Below, in pieces: positions 10,662-21,029 of a stretch of 64,000 bases of DNA (within the stretch, counting starts at the first letter, position 1; every line of letters starts with the position of its first letter). The notes beneath the pieces are model-generated. The model saw nothing but the letters and a program-made list of their open reading frames with translations, was not told the origin of the DNA and did not search any database. Source of the stretch: Blasia pusilla (Eukaryota > Marchantiophyta > Marchantiopsida > Blasiales); the NCBI GenBank assembly GCA_050084515.1, contig CM114275.1, forward strand, positions 15,128,001 to 15,192,000, read 5' to 3'. The position numbers were made by a program, and so were the translations under genes.

Positions 10662-11791
10662 TCATACTCTGTAAGATAAGAGCCCACCGTGCAAGCTTCC
10701 TGTAAGCTTGTCCGACTCCATCAACCACTTGAGCGGCTGGTGATCAGTAACAAGGGTAAACTTTGTGCCAAACAAGTAACACCTAAAGTGTGCCACAGCC
10801 CACACTGCTGCCAAGCACTCTCCCTCATATGAACTATAGCGCGACTCCGTTGCATTATTCGAACGACTTGCATAGGCCACCACAAACTCCATGTGCTCAT
10901 CATCATGTTGTGTCAACACCGCTCCAAGTCCCAACCTACTCCAATCAGTGTAATCGAATGGGCGCCCTCGATAGGTCTCCTCAAGATAGGCGCCGCCACC
11001 AACTTGGCCTTAAGCTCCACAAAAGCTCTCTCCTGATCATCTCCCCAGTGCCACTCTTGATCTGATTTCAGCAATTGGTTCAAAGGCTTTGCCATAGCAC
11101 TAAATTCCTTCACATACCTCCGATAGTAGTTCGCCAATCCCATGAATGCTCGAACTCTACTCACATCTACCGGACGCGGAATAAGTGCAATAGCCTCCAC
11201 CTTTGCTTGCTGAACTCCCAAACCACCTGGATAGATCACATGACCCAAGTACTCAACATCCTCATGGAAGAACTTACACTTTCCTGGATGCAAACGTAGA
11301 CCATGAGCTTTCAACCGCTCAAACACCATATGCAAATGTATCTAATGCTCCTCCACCGTGTTACTGAACACCAAGATATCATCAATGTAACACCGAACAA
11401 AATCCAACCCTGCTAGGATCTCGTCCATCACTCTTTGAAACTCGGCAGTGCATTCTTCAACCCAAAGGGTAATAATTTCACGGTACAAACAATCCTTGCC
11501 ATGAGAGTTCACACCCCAAAATCTTTGTCTTGGCCTTGTCACTCTCCCGAATCGGCAATTGATGGTATCTCGCCAAGATCCAAAGTATCTTGAAAATCTT
11601 TGCTGTCCCACCACATCAAAGATCTCCTCAGGTGTAGGCATGGCATACCTATCGGCCTTGGTTTGCCGATTGATAGGATGGTAATCTCCACACATCCGCC
11701 TATCCGTAGTTGCCATGCATATCCTTTTTAGCAGGCATGACGTGGTCGATGCATACTCTCCATGCGACAACTCCACTAATCCAGCCTCCAA
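10662..11791 (-). pseudogene. Reverse transcriptase and RNase H of the DNMT-gypsy
   Basis: The RT pieces include KADRYAMPTPEEIFDVVG, the active-site box CYIDDILVFS (about 11360-11390) and GLRLHPGKCKFF...YLGHVIYPGG, then RVRAFMGLANYYRRYVKEF. RNase H shows YASRSNNATESRYSSYEGECLAAVWA and VTDHQPLKWL. A stop or frameshift lies at about 11340, and indels lie in the RT finger region. Gene order places it as Ty3/gypsy (RT, RNase H, then integrase). Confidence 0.85.
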
Positions 11792-12369
11792 AGGTCCAAC
11801 GTCCTACTCAAGTCCCTCTCCATATCACTATATCGGTAGGGACGATGGAAGATTGGCGTATCACTAGCCAAATCAATCCATACCGGTCCAACCAGAGAAC
11901 CCAACTCCTTCATGCTAAAGGCAAAACAACTCCTATAAGCACGTAGGAACCGTGTCAGCGTCGTTTCTCACCTCCCGTAAGCTTGGGCCCAAGTAATGGC
12001 TCCCAAGTCTCCTCCCTTTGGCACACTAGAGGGAGAGGACGATGCCATTGGTCGCTACATAACCCCCTCACAAGATGGTACACCCTTAGCTACACCATCA
12101 TCCGAGCAAATAACTCCTCCACCAAAGCATGAGCAACCAACTCCACATGCCCACCATTACATCCCATTTACTCCAAGGATGCAAAATACTACTCTCCTCG
12201 CCCCGCCCGATGCCTCTACCGCCCCGGTAGCCATCGAGCTCATTACAAGGGGTGGAAGACCCTGACATAGTCCGAAGTCGATCTTTGCTCGACCATACCA
12301 AGACTCAAAATCAAAGTCAAACAATTCAGGTCCATGGCTTTGACCCAACACATGACGTCGTGAAGCCTC

Positions 12370-13405
12370 GAAATAGAAGCAACCATTTGTCACACCAAGA
12401 GCAAATCCCATCGCACGCTCTCTCTCATCAGCGTTAGGCTCCACCAATGTTGCACATGAGAATCCCATACAAGCCCGGGACCACCTTCCTCAGAGGCATG
12501 TGACGCGGAAAACTCACAAATGTGGGTAGTGCCATCCTAGGTGGCCCACACGGTTCACCACCGCCATGGGTGACCGATCAATAACCCTCACCACTTGAGA
12601 AAGTTGCCCAAAGATTCAAGATACTATCCACTTTGTAAGGCGAGGATCCCGCCAGACCGCATCATATGCTCGACGTAGAACCTCCCTAGGCAACAAGTTT
12701 GTCCACCACAAGCGTGGGCGATGTGCACTGAGCCAACTCGTTGTTGCATCAACAACACTTCGCTGGTCCAATCAAGACCGCACCTTATGAACACTCGCCA
12801 TCATCCGGTCCGAGTGTCATCCAACAATGGAACATTCTCTAGAATGTAAGCTAGAGCACGTGCCTGATGAACCTGAAGATGTCGTAACACCCGTAACATC
12901 TCCCAAAACAATCGAGACCTAGGGTCATGTAATCCCTCACCACGACCAGCACGTGTATGACCCTGACATGGCCATCCAAGAATCACCAAATCCACAGGAC
13001 CAACCCTCTCAAGGTCCTGCGCCCCCAACAATGCAATGTGTGATGGTAAAGCACGCTGGTACCCACGAATAGCTGATGGCGGCAACAACTCAGGATATCT
13101 CCGCATCAATTGACCAATATGTCGGGATGAGACTCTCGGGCCGTCTCATCTCGCTCCACATACACGTATCTCCCGACAGAATACCGGCCTGCAACTTGCC
13201 GCCAAACCAAAGTGCTAATCCCACCAAAGAGATCTAACACACAAATGCCCTCCGCGGATTCTCGCCATACAATGGGTGTAGTATCCAAAGGGGATAACCC
13301 AATGGACAGAAGTAGGAGTCCGCCGTGGGGCCTCCTCTTCCTCGTGAGGTATATGACCTCACACCAAGCCTCTGCACTAGGCGATCGCCTCCTACCGTAG
13401 TGCAC
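12370..13405 (-). pseudogene. C5-cytosine methyltransferase domain (DNMT3-like) inside the gypsy element
   Basis: Transfers a methyl group from S-adenosylmethionine to cytosine C5 in its family. Motif I is CVLDLFGGISTL (about 13250-13210). Motif IV is GWPCQG with the catalytic Cys (12980-12961), followed by RAGRGEGLHDPRSRLFWEML. Motif VI is ILENVP (about 12842-12825). A motif VIII-like RPRLWWTN lies at about 12725-12702, and the late motif ERERAMGFALGVT at about 12440-12400. A frameshift near 13107 separates motif I from motif IV, so this copy is inactive. The short target region and the RLFWEML context resemble DNMT3 rather than DNMT1 or CMT. All key residues are still recognisable, so loss is recent or due to sequence errors. 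Confidence 0.9.
12990..13020. other. Active-site neighbourhood of the DNMT, strand and rescue note
   Basis: The residues just before motif IV, ERVGPVDLVIL, are encoded here on the minus strand. The frame is continuous through PCQG to ENVP (13109-12801), so a 100-residue block with both catalytic motifs survives undamaged. Confidence 0.7.
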
Positions 13406-13755
13406 CGCCTAAACTCCAAAGTGGCACATCCAACGATGAGAATGCTTGCTGCAAAAATAGGGACCTCCTCTACCTCCTCATGCGCAGGAGAATCCATAGC
13501 GAAACATTACCTTCCAAAAAGTCTCTAGCCAAGTGACTACTCCACTAAAACCACCCACAGATGCTAACATTGTTGGGGAAGACCCTCTGGTCGAGCCCCG
13601 AAATAAATCTCACAGAACTTGGCTCATACGTCCATCCCGGACTGCCAACCACGTCAGAAGACTGCCATTTGTCTCCCAGTAATCTATCTCGAAAACCCAT
13701 CGGGTACAACATCACGCTCCTCCAACTAGTACATCATACGACTCGGCCGATGTGA

Positions 13756-14761
13756 CTACCGCAGATACTCCCAACCGAGAGCTATCGATGCCGCATGATC
13801 TGGTCTCAAGCATGACATAAAACTTTTCCGTGTCATGAATTGAGACCTATCATTGGCTCCTCCAAGTGATGTTTGAATCTGGAATGGGCAAGGCTCAAGC
13901 TCGACCTCCGAATACCCAAACCAATACATGCCGCCTTTCCCAACATCAAGGTTGGGCACCGAGTCTAACAAGACTCTATCTGGTCTATACACTGTCTGTA
14001 GGACTCACCAATCGGAAGATCCCACTGGTTGTCCAACATACATACACCAGTGTGAGCCTCTCACGATCAATGGTGGCCGGCCGGGTAATGCATCCATCTT
14101 CGCCGCCGCCGCTAAGTAGCACTTTGGTACTCAATGCTACTCGACATAGAGGGTCGCTCCACCGCAACACCCTCATCCACCTCAACACGTGTAGCAAGAA
14201 CACCCCCACGTTCACACAACGCTGCTAATGAAATATAGGAGCTAAGTCAACTCCTAAAGCCATCGCCCGTGGCGAAAACAATGGGGATCCCAACATTGAA
14301 GTTGCCATCCGCACATCGCATTGATCTTTCGCATCCGTGTCTACTACACGCGATGTAGATGCCTCGATCCCCACTGCCGGGCTTGATAGGTCGCGTGAGG
14401 AACCATGGATGGAGTCCTAAGCACCTCGGACAACAAGAATGACCGGGAAGCCTAGCTCGCCTCCCGACCTCACCCCTCTGTGGGTCCAACTCCACAGTAG
14501 CACCACGTGGCTCTGACGCTCGAGTGGCTTCTCTTGTAACTGCAGATTATGCTTCAACCTGTGCTGCACTTGCCATATAAGAGAGATCATCCCCTCCATA
14601 AGAGGTGGAAGCCCCTGCTCCCAAACCTGATCTATGCTGGATACCAGCCATAGTAGCCAACTTATGCTCCAACTGCTCAATCCTGGCAGCCATAGCTGAC
14701 TTTGTCGTAGTGGTAGGGGTAGCCACCGTAGGCTCTCCAACCACTGGTCCACCTCTACCAC
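13756..14761 (-). other. Unassigned internal region of the DNMT-gypsy
   Basis: This lies between the zinc knuckles and the DNMT, where Ty3/gypsy elements normally carry the aspartic protease. Several short open segments are present (for example 13992-13756, with YWFGYSEVELEPCP), but I see no clear DTG/DSG protease motif. The region is frameshifted, and the protease may be degenerate or absent. Confidence 0.4.
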
Positions 14762-14762
14762 C

Positions 14763-16171
14763 TCAGCCTCTCGGAGCTACTCCACCACGGCCACGGCCTG
14801 ATCTCAACTCTGGATGAAGATCAAAGCAACCCTCTCCAGGATGACCTAGTCTCCCGCAATGATCACATTGAGTTGGGGCCGACTGAGGCCCATCCTCCAA
14901 AGTCCGTCTCCCATCCTCTTGGGGACAAAACTTCCTAACATGATCACCTCCACATGTCCAACATGACTGTGCTTGTTGTGGGGCAGCAAATGAAGGCAAT
15001 GGTCTCTGCACAAATGTCCCTCTAGGACTTGACTGAGGTCGCGTGTACCCCCCACGACTCCCACTACTACTACCACCACCACTACTACGAGACTGTGAGG
15101 TGGGCGGCTGAACACGAGACGTAGTAGTTGTATCCCTACTGAATGCGGATGTCACCACTCTCTCCTTCACCATGTTAAGCTCAATCTTCTCAGATAGAGC
15201 AAACACACGGGTCAATGTGGGTGAATCATCACTCATGAGAGTAGCATCACGCACCCTACGGCGCAAATCTCTCGCCCAAGATCCCATACTAAAACTGGAT
15301 CGCCTGATCCTCGTCATACCCGGGTAATCTGAAATCAAGCGCCGTGATACGCGTGTATGCCTCACGAAGACTCTCACTAGTCTTTCGCTCAAAGTCCTGA
15401 AGATTCCTCAACTTCTCCGTCTTCACTCCTTGATAGTTCTTCTTCAACCTCTTGAAGAACTCGCAACCAGGCTAACGATGGTGGGGCACTAGTACCTCCA
15501 CTAGTACCCCCACTAGTACCTCCACCGGTACCCCACTCCGGCTCGCACTGCATTGCCACTCAACGTCGGGCCGGGCCGGGCATAGTAGGAGCACTACTAC
15601 CAATACCACCATGGGTGATAGACACATAGCCTGGAGACCAATATTGTCTCCATGCCTCAATCTCAAAGCAACATGGTCCTTCCTAAACTCATGGTAATCA
15701 TCCATGGGTGGTCCTTCCAAGTCTTTGAAACAACCCTTCCAAGCCAAGAAGGGTGTAAACAACGCATGCGTTCCGCAACATCCGCATATCACACCACGTA
15801 TCAAACTCCCGCATGAAGTCCTCCAACTCAATGGTACCCACCGCACCGAGTATCGTCGTGGGCCCTTCATGGCCCCATATCCACCGTCCATGTCCCAAAT
15901 CAATGGAGCTACAACACTCGATAACAACGTAGAAGACTCGGTGTTTGGAACACCTCGCCCTCCTCTTCTTCATCAACCGTCGGAAGTGGAAAAGGTAGCC
16001 GATACCTAAATCCACTCCGTGTGAAACCACCACTGTCCGCACCACGGTCCCCAACCAGACCACCCGACAGCTCCGTGATGACCAACGCCGATGCCGCACC
16101 ACCACCAAATTACCCAAGTGACGTCGATGTCGCTCTACTATTGTAGCTCTACTAGCTATGGGTGTAGGCAA
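14763..16171 (-). pseudogene. Gag-like region with zinc knuckles, DNMT-gypsy
   Basis: A capsid-like helical part lies at about 15830-15420 (IELEDFMREFDTWCDMRMLR, then LTRVFALSEKIELNMVKERV further on). It is followed by a Ser/Thr/Pro-rich stretch and two CCHC-type fingers: CWTCGGDHVRKFC (about 14965-14925) and CDHCGRLGHPGEGC (about 14870-14828). A Gly/Arg-rich tail follows. Frameshifts are present. It would package element RNA. Confidence 0.75.
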
Positions 16172-17184
16172 TCTAACCTCTCATCACTACAAGAAGCCTC
16201 CCACGGTCTACTGGTCATCACTCCAGCCTCACTATCAGTAGCACACAGGAGTAACATTACTCTGGAAATCAACGTCAACCCTAACAATGGGCGCGCAAGC
16301 AAGAAGCACGATGGAGGGGATCCAGACACAAGAAGTCCAACGACAACCCTCCAACCGCAAATGGAAATCAAGGTAACACAATCCACCAAACGTGGTGCCC
16401 CCTGAATCCACAAAACCCACCACACAATTCTAACGCAATAGGTACTCCGCCGCGGGTCGATGACGTACTAGTCGAACTCGCATCACCTGAAAATATCACC
16501 TGCATGGAGAGGCTACACCGTACTATGCGCTAGAGGTACATCAACCAAAAACCTGAGATGCATAAAGCGCCTAACACATCTCCGAACAACACCAAATGAG
16601 CTACAATAGTCTGTACACTGGCATAGTTAAGAACTCAGCAGTTAAGCGTCCTCCAGGCAGAATAGCCCAAAGATGGGTGACCAGTTATGCAAAACTCAAA
16701 TCCCAAATCCTGCAAAAATTGCCTCACGCCCAAGCAAGCAAGCTTGCTTGCTTGCTCCTTGCTCCTTACTCCGCCTCTCACGCCCACTCGCCCCGAGCTA
16801 CCACGAGTTGCCTCGAAGCAGATAGCTTCACATGAGATCACAATACAAGTAGCAATAGGAACCTCTCACCCGATCTGGATGAACTTCAACAGAGCTTCCG
16901 CACTCCAAGCTCTCCACATCAGAAAACTGTCAAACACGAACCAGAATCTTCAATGCTTGATAACTTCCAACTCCCTTGACGAAATCCGGCGATCTACAGC
17001 GCGTTGGAAAGCTCTCAGCAAGGCGCTTCTTTCCCAACCGACCACGCACCTGATTCACACCTCCAACATAGGCAACAAGCCCCAAACATCCACGGCTGAG
17101 TACACAATCAGCCCTACTATCTACGATTGTACATCCTACTGATCTACAATCGAAGCTACTATCGATCTAATCCAGTTCTTTGAG

Positions 17185-17552
17185 TGAAATGCGTGAAAGA
17201 CCTTCTATCATAAAACACGTTTACAATCACATACAATCGAGCCAAACCCACTCCACGATGGGAGAATCTAGGTCGAAGCTTGGGGGAAACACCATAGCCA
17301 AGAGCTCTACTCACTACCAAGGCTAACTCCCAACGCAACAGGCTCAACTCAAAGAACTGACTGTTCTTTGAGTGCACTCCACCTTATATCCTCCAACCTA
17401 AGAGCGGGCCCTACTGGGAAAGTCACCCCCAACTGAGTAACCCCCAACCCTATGTATGGAACCGCATCTCCACCAATCCACTACGGTCCTACATAAGGAA
17501 TGGCCTCTACTAGCACACCATACTCTACGACATAATCCGTATGGTCATGACA
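17185..17552. repeat. Right LTR core of the DNMT-gypsy
   Basis: This copy of TGAAATGCG...GGTCATGACA is nearly identical to 8353-8717, including the TCAAAGAAC/GTTCTTTGA hairpin. It lacks the additional 104-bp units seen on the left. It is directly followed by AAGC, the duplicated target. On the minus strand it is the 5' LTR; I could not recognise a tRNA primer site next to it. Confidence 0.8.
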
Positions 17553-18347
17553 AAGCCCACGAGACAGCTGAGTTGGCTTCCAAGGTCCGCACAGCCAAAG
17601 ACAAATCCACAGCGGGTCTCAAAGGCAAGGCGAGGGGAGGGAAAAATTCCGAGACCGAGTCTTCCCAAAGAGAGGCTGAAGATTCAAGGCCAGAGGCGGA
17701 ATTGTCCGGGCAAGCGGGGAGAGAGGGTCGGACCAGGTCCTCGGCGAAAAAAAACCCCACCAGAGTGCGAGGTCATAGAGACCCTGACAAGCCGTCCGCA
17801 GACTCGGAAGAAGCGGAAGCGAGAGGTGCCAAGGTTGTCCCAAGGAGGATATAGTCCATCATTCTTGGGAAGACACATACAAACAACGACCCGGACAAGC
17901 ATCCTCCTTCAGTTCACTCCTTTACTGGATGAGCTGAAAAGCTTCAGTTCTCAAGCGTCGACTCCAGCCATCGATAAATTGACAACGCTGGGACGGAAGC
18001 TCCAACGAAACGGGCACGCTGCCTGGACAGTGAATGGAGTGGTCGAAGAGGTTGCGGTGGATCTCTTGATCGCTGATCTGCCCTCGAGGTTGCGACTGTG
18101 GGGCGAGAATCCGTCGGACGGGGTACCTGAGTGGAATGTGCCGCTCTCTTATGACCGAATCGCGCTATTGTTCTCCTTTGGAGACGCCTATCTGAGTGAC
18201 AGGGGCTGCTTCTTGGTGTTGACTGGAGGGAGCGAGGACGAGCTCTTCAACCTACAGTGCGTCAAGAGGTCGCTAAAGTGGAGGACGGCGCAATCATGGA
18301 TCATAAAAAATGAGTACCCACTCTGATCCGCGACGAGTCAGATTCGA
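17553..18347 (+). CDS. M exon 4, second part: methyltransferase-like motif IV region
   Basis: This segment first encodes a Lys/Ser/Glu-rich linker, then YSPSFLGRHIQTTTRTS. The methyltransferase-like region follows: EVAVDLLIADLPSRLRLW (about 18048-18100), where beta-class enzymes have D-I-I-x-D-P-P-Y. Next come SFGDAYLSDRGCFLVLTGGS and SLKWRTAQSWVIKNEYPL, which match the helix-strand pair after motif IV and a W-x-K segment. The canonical DPPY/NPPY/SPPY is replaced by DLPS, so catalysis is doubtful. A frameshift in the linker (two overlapping frames near 17840) and TGA at 18324 break it. The donor is TTCGA|GTAAGG. Confidence 0.7.
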
Positions 18348-18901
18348 GTAAGGCTCAATTCCTGTAGTATAATCTCAATTCTATTTTCAAATTCGGGTAA
18401 GGCTCAATGAGTGTTAATCTCCGTTGTTTTTGTCCGTGAGCAACCCGTCGGAAGGCGACGGGTTGCTAGCTTAGAGTAGCCCATGCTTGACTGAGAGCAA
18501 CCCATCGGTTTCTGACGGGTTGCAATCTTTCCCACATACACAAGGAAAACCGTGGTATACCTGCAACCCGTTGGAACCCGACGGGTTGCAGTTGCTTTTG
18601 GTTTTTCCCTCTGTTTCCGGAAAGCTGCAACCCGTCTGATAGCGACGGGTTGCTCTCAGCCGAGCATGGGCTGCTCTAGGCCAGCAACCCGTCGCCTTCC
18701 GATGGGTTGCTCACGGACTAAAACAACGGAGAGCCCAACGGGTTGTTTTTAGTCCCTGACCAACCCGTCGGAAGGCGACAGGTTGGTCCGGGACAAAACA
18801 ACCCATCGGACTCCGACAGGTTGATCCAAAGTTAGTAATTGAAAAGTTCTCAAGCCGACTTCTTTAGTTTCTGACATTGTTTCCAACGTGCTTCTTTACA
18901 G
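18348..18901 (+). repeat. M intron with dyads and a large foldback, copy 1
   Basis: The intron borders are GTAAGG and CTTCTTTACAG. It contains at least eight dyads. In addition, about 18418-18523 is repeated in inverted orientation at about 18627-18733, including unique spacer sequence (AGCCCATGCTTG against CGAGCATGGGCT and GTTGTTTTTGTCCGTGAG against CTCACGGACTAAAACAAC). Arms of about 100 bp with a loop of about 105 bp would give a strong hairpin in the transcript. Confidence 0.85.
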
Positions 18902-19402
18902 ATGGACCACTCAGACGCGTATCGCTTCGCGTTCGCCCGAGCACAATTTCCAGGTGTTCAAGATCCGGATTTCGTGGATCCATGCTCAAATGGGTACATC
19001 TTAGATAGTTTGTACAATTCCCCGGAATTTACATGCAAGACAAGATCCCACTCGGGAGGAAGGGAAAATCTCACCGATGCAACGCTCATCGAGCTCTGCT
19101 CAAGGCCGGGTGACTTGGTGTTCGACTTAGTGGGACTTTCACGGGCAAGTATCAAAGGCGCTTGGCAGAGTGGCAGGAACATTCTCTGCCTCGAGGGAAG
19201 GCAGGAACTGTTTGACCTTTGCAAGGAGGCAAAGGCAGAATACGAAAGGCTCGTTGGGGCATACAACTCTCCACCGAAGCCGAGAGCTCCGGTTCTAGAC
19301 CCACCATTGGTTGTGACTCCATTGTCACTTCCAACGATTCCAAAAATCGGGAGGGCAAGGCCGAAAGTAATTCTGCAAGAGCTTTCGAACGATGACGAGT
19401 GA
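18902..19402 (+). CDS. M last exon: methyltransferase-like motif I region
   Basis: The exon starts MDHSDAYRFAFARAQFPGVQ after CTTCTTTACAG and is open to TGA 19400-19402 (166 codons). The segment TLIELCSRPGDLVFDLVGLSRASIKGAWQSGRNILCLEG resembles the C-terminal motif X-I block of beta-class DNA methyltransferases, in which pGD-V-L-D-P-F-x-G-x-G-T-T-x-x-A is followed by R-x-x-G-x-E. The glycine-rich FxGxG is replaced by LVGLSRA. A Pro-rich tail and an acidic C-terminus (LSNDDE) follow. Order IV then I marks a circularly permuted enzyme. An SAM-binding role is uncertain; a structural or DNA-binding role is possible. Confidence 0.75.
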   Translation: MDHSDAYRFAFARAQFPGVQDPDFVDPCSNGYILDSLYNSPEFTCKTRSHSGGRENLTDATLIELCSRPGDLVFDLVGLSRASIKGAWQSGRNILCLEGRQELFDLCKEAKAEYERLVGAYNSPPKPRAPVLDPPLVVTPLSLPTIPKIGRARPKVILQELSNDDE

Positions 19403-21029
19403 GTTCAAAGAACTCAACGACCCAGCTTGACTGCAGCGTTTGGAGTCGGGAGTTTTTTGATGATGAGGCAAAAGATTTCATAGAATAGATCAAATGTACA
19501 GTTCCGAGCTTTTTTCGGATGATATAAAGGAGAAGATTTTTTCGAACGATGGTGGTGCTTGTAAAAGTTTGCTGAACATTTTTTATGTCTTTTTGAATGT
19601 GATCGTCTATGTACTCCGCGGACTTCTATTTTGCAACACGTCGGATTTCTCCTGCTTCCAACTTTTCACTTTTTGACGACATCTTTTTACCACTTCCAGG
19701 CAACCTGTCGGATTCTGACAGGTTGCCTGATCAGACTCTTTCCCTGTTGGTCCAACTTAAGAGGCAGTCTGGCGGGCTTCTTCCCTTGGCACCTTCCTCT
19801 CAACTCGTAAAGGCAGGCATAGGCTTCTTTTCTTCTCTCAGACGTGTTGGATTCCTACTACCTGTGCGATTGCCATAATTGTATTACCAAGGACGGAGCA
19901 CATATTGATACTGGATGGGTGTCACATTATAGAGCGTACAAGGTATACTGCCAAGGAAGGCGGTGGGACTCAAATCAGGTTACATGGGACCGTTATGGCG
20001 TACCTAGGGTTTAGGGCCAAGGCTCTCGAATTCGCCAACATTTTCAATCCCCGTCTACAATCGGCCAGAGGAGCCACTTGTATCCCAAGACATTCCTTTT
20101 GTACTGTCACCGAGGAGAGTTAGGAGTAAATTTGTAGATGACGAGGCTGAAGAAATCATAGACTAGGTCAAATGTACATTTCCGAGGTTCCTTCGGAGAT
20201 AATAAAGGTCGAGATTTTTTCAACCGACAATGGTGTTTGTAAAAGTTTGTTGGAATTGTTTTTGGGACTAGTGCATTGTGTTATTTTAGCTACTCAGAAT
20301 TACAATTTTGCAACCCGTATGATTCCGACGGGTTGCAACTTTGAGCTTTTTGCCCACTGCAACTTTTAAACCATTTCCAGGCAAGGTGTCGGATTTCGAC
20401 AGGTTGGCTGCTTGAGTGATCGGACTCTTTCCCTGTGAGACCAACTTCTGACGCATTGTGGCGGGCTTCTCAACTTTTGGCTCGTTCCCCTACATTCGTC
20501 AAACCCGTTGTAGGCTTCTTTTCTTGTCTAAGATGTGCAGGATTCCTACTACGTGTCGGATTGCCATTTCGGATTCCCAACTTGTTAGATTGTCGTGGGT
20601 GCAGGGTGGAAGAAAATCATTTCTAAAAATCTTTCCTTTCTTATGGTGAGCTTTGTTACGGGTTGGGAGGGGTGCAGCTTCTCGGTTTCTCAGCTTTAGG
20701 ATCTGAATGAAGGGACATCAGTTCCTCTTTACTCCAGACAGCTAACAATCTTTTGTTTCAATTATCCTCTCATGTGTTCACATTTCACAAAGTTGGTCTT
20801 GAGCAGACACCATTCATAACCAACAGAAAGTTGGTTATGGGGCAATTCAGGGGAGGCCATGATGCATGCAACAATCCCTGCAAAAAGAGAGGTGAGCATC
20901 CGGGTGGTCCTCCAACAAAAATACCCATGGGCACTATTTTTTGTAGACCGAGACAGGTAATGTTAAGAAACTTAGGCTCACATGGAGAGTGATGGAAAAA
21001 TGTTTGTAGTGGTCTTATGATGTCTACTT
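19403..21029 (+). other. M 3' region with duplicated 3'-end segments, copy 1
   Basis: Two similar stretches, about 19440-19560 and 20120-20240, each read DDEA...FIE or IID, stop, then AAATGTACA, TTCCGAG and a run of GATTTTTTC. A coding-like segment lies before the second stretch (about 19900-20020: GWVSHYRAYKVYCQGRRWDS, then QVTWDRYGVP). In copy 3 the equivalent segment follows the methyltransferase-like exon directly, so alternative last exons are possible. Degenerate dyads occur near 19700 and 20310. The stretch 20380-21029 shows nothing else coding. Confidence 0.5.

Larger units (their letters stand above)
8247..17552 (-). mobile_element. Ty3/gypsy LTR retrotransposon with DNMT domain
   Basis: This element is inserted in M of copy 1 and is flanked by the 4-bp repeat AAGC (8243-8246 and 17553-17556). 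It begins TGTCG and ends TGACA. On the minus strand the order is gag-like region with zinc knuckles (16171-14763), an unassigned region that should hold the protease, DNMT3-like C5-methyltransferase (13405-12370), reverse transcriptase (about 11791-11050), RNase H (10934-10662) and integrase (10345-9478). Frameshifts and stops occur throughout, so the copy is defective. Retroelements with captured cytosine methyltransferases are published for charophytes and dinoflagellates. This one has a gypsy order, with the DNMT between gag and RT. Confidence 0.85.
5051..19402 (+). pseudogene. Gene M, copy 1: ParB-like plus methyltransferase-like protein, five exons, split by a retrotransposon
   Basis: This is the most complete M gene. 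Proposed exons are 5051-5677, 5768-6239, 7023-7928, 8003-8246 joined to 17553-18347, and 18902-19402. All splice borders are GT/AG and conserved in sister copies unless mutated there. The encoded protein would be about 1,180 aa: coiled coil, ParB/sulfiredoxin-like domain, helical middle region, then a permuted beta-class methyltransferase-like region. A 1-nt deletion near 6045, further frameshifts near 7335 and 7690-7740, a nonsense codon at 18324 (TGA where copies 3 and 4 read AGA) and a 9.3 kb LTR element make it inactive. I do not know a named gene with this exact architecture. Confidence 0.75.

Noticed and set aside
16156-16425. Aspartic protease upstream of gag in the DNMT-gypsy (GFVDSGGTTFGG)
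   Set aside because: D-S-G is present, but it lies 5' of gag, lacks the flanking hydrophobic pattern and is short. I left the protease unassigned.
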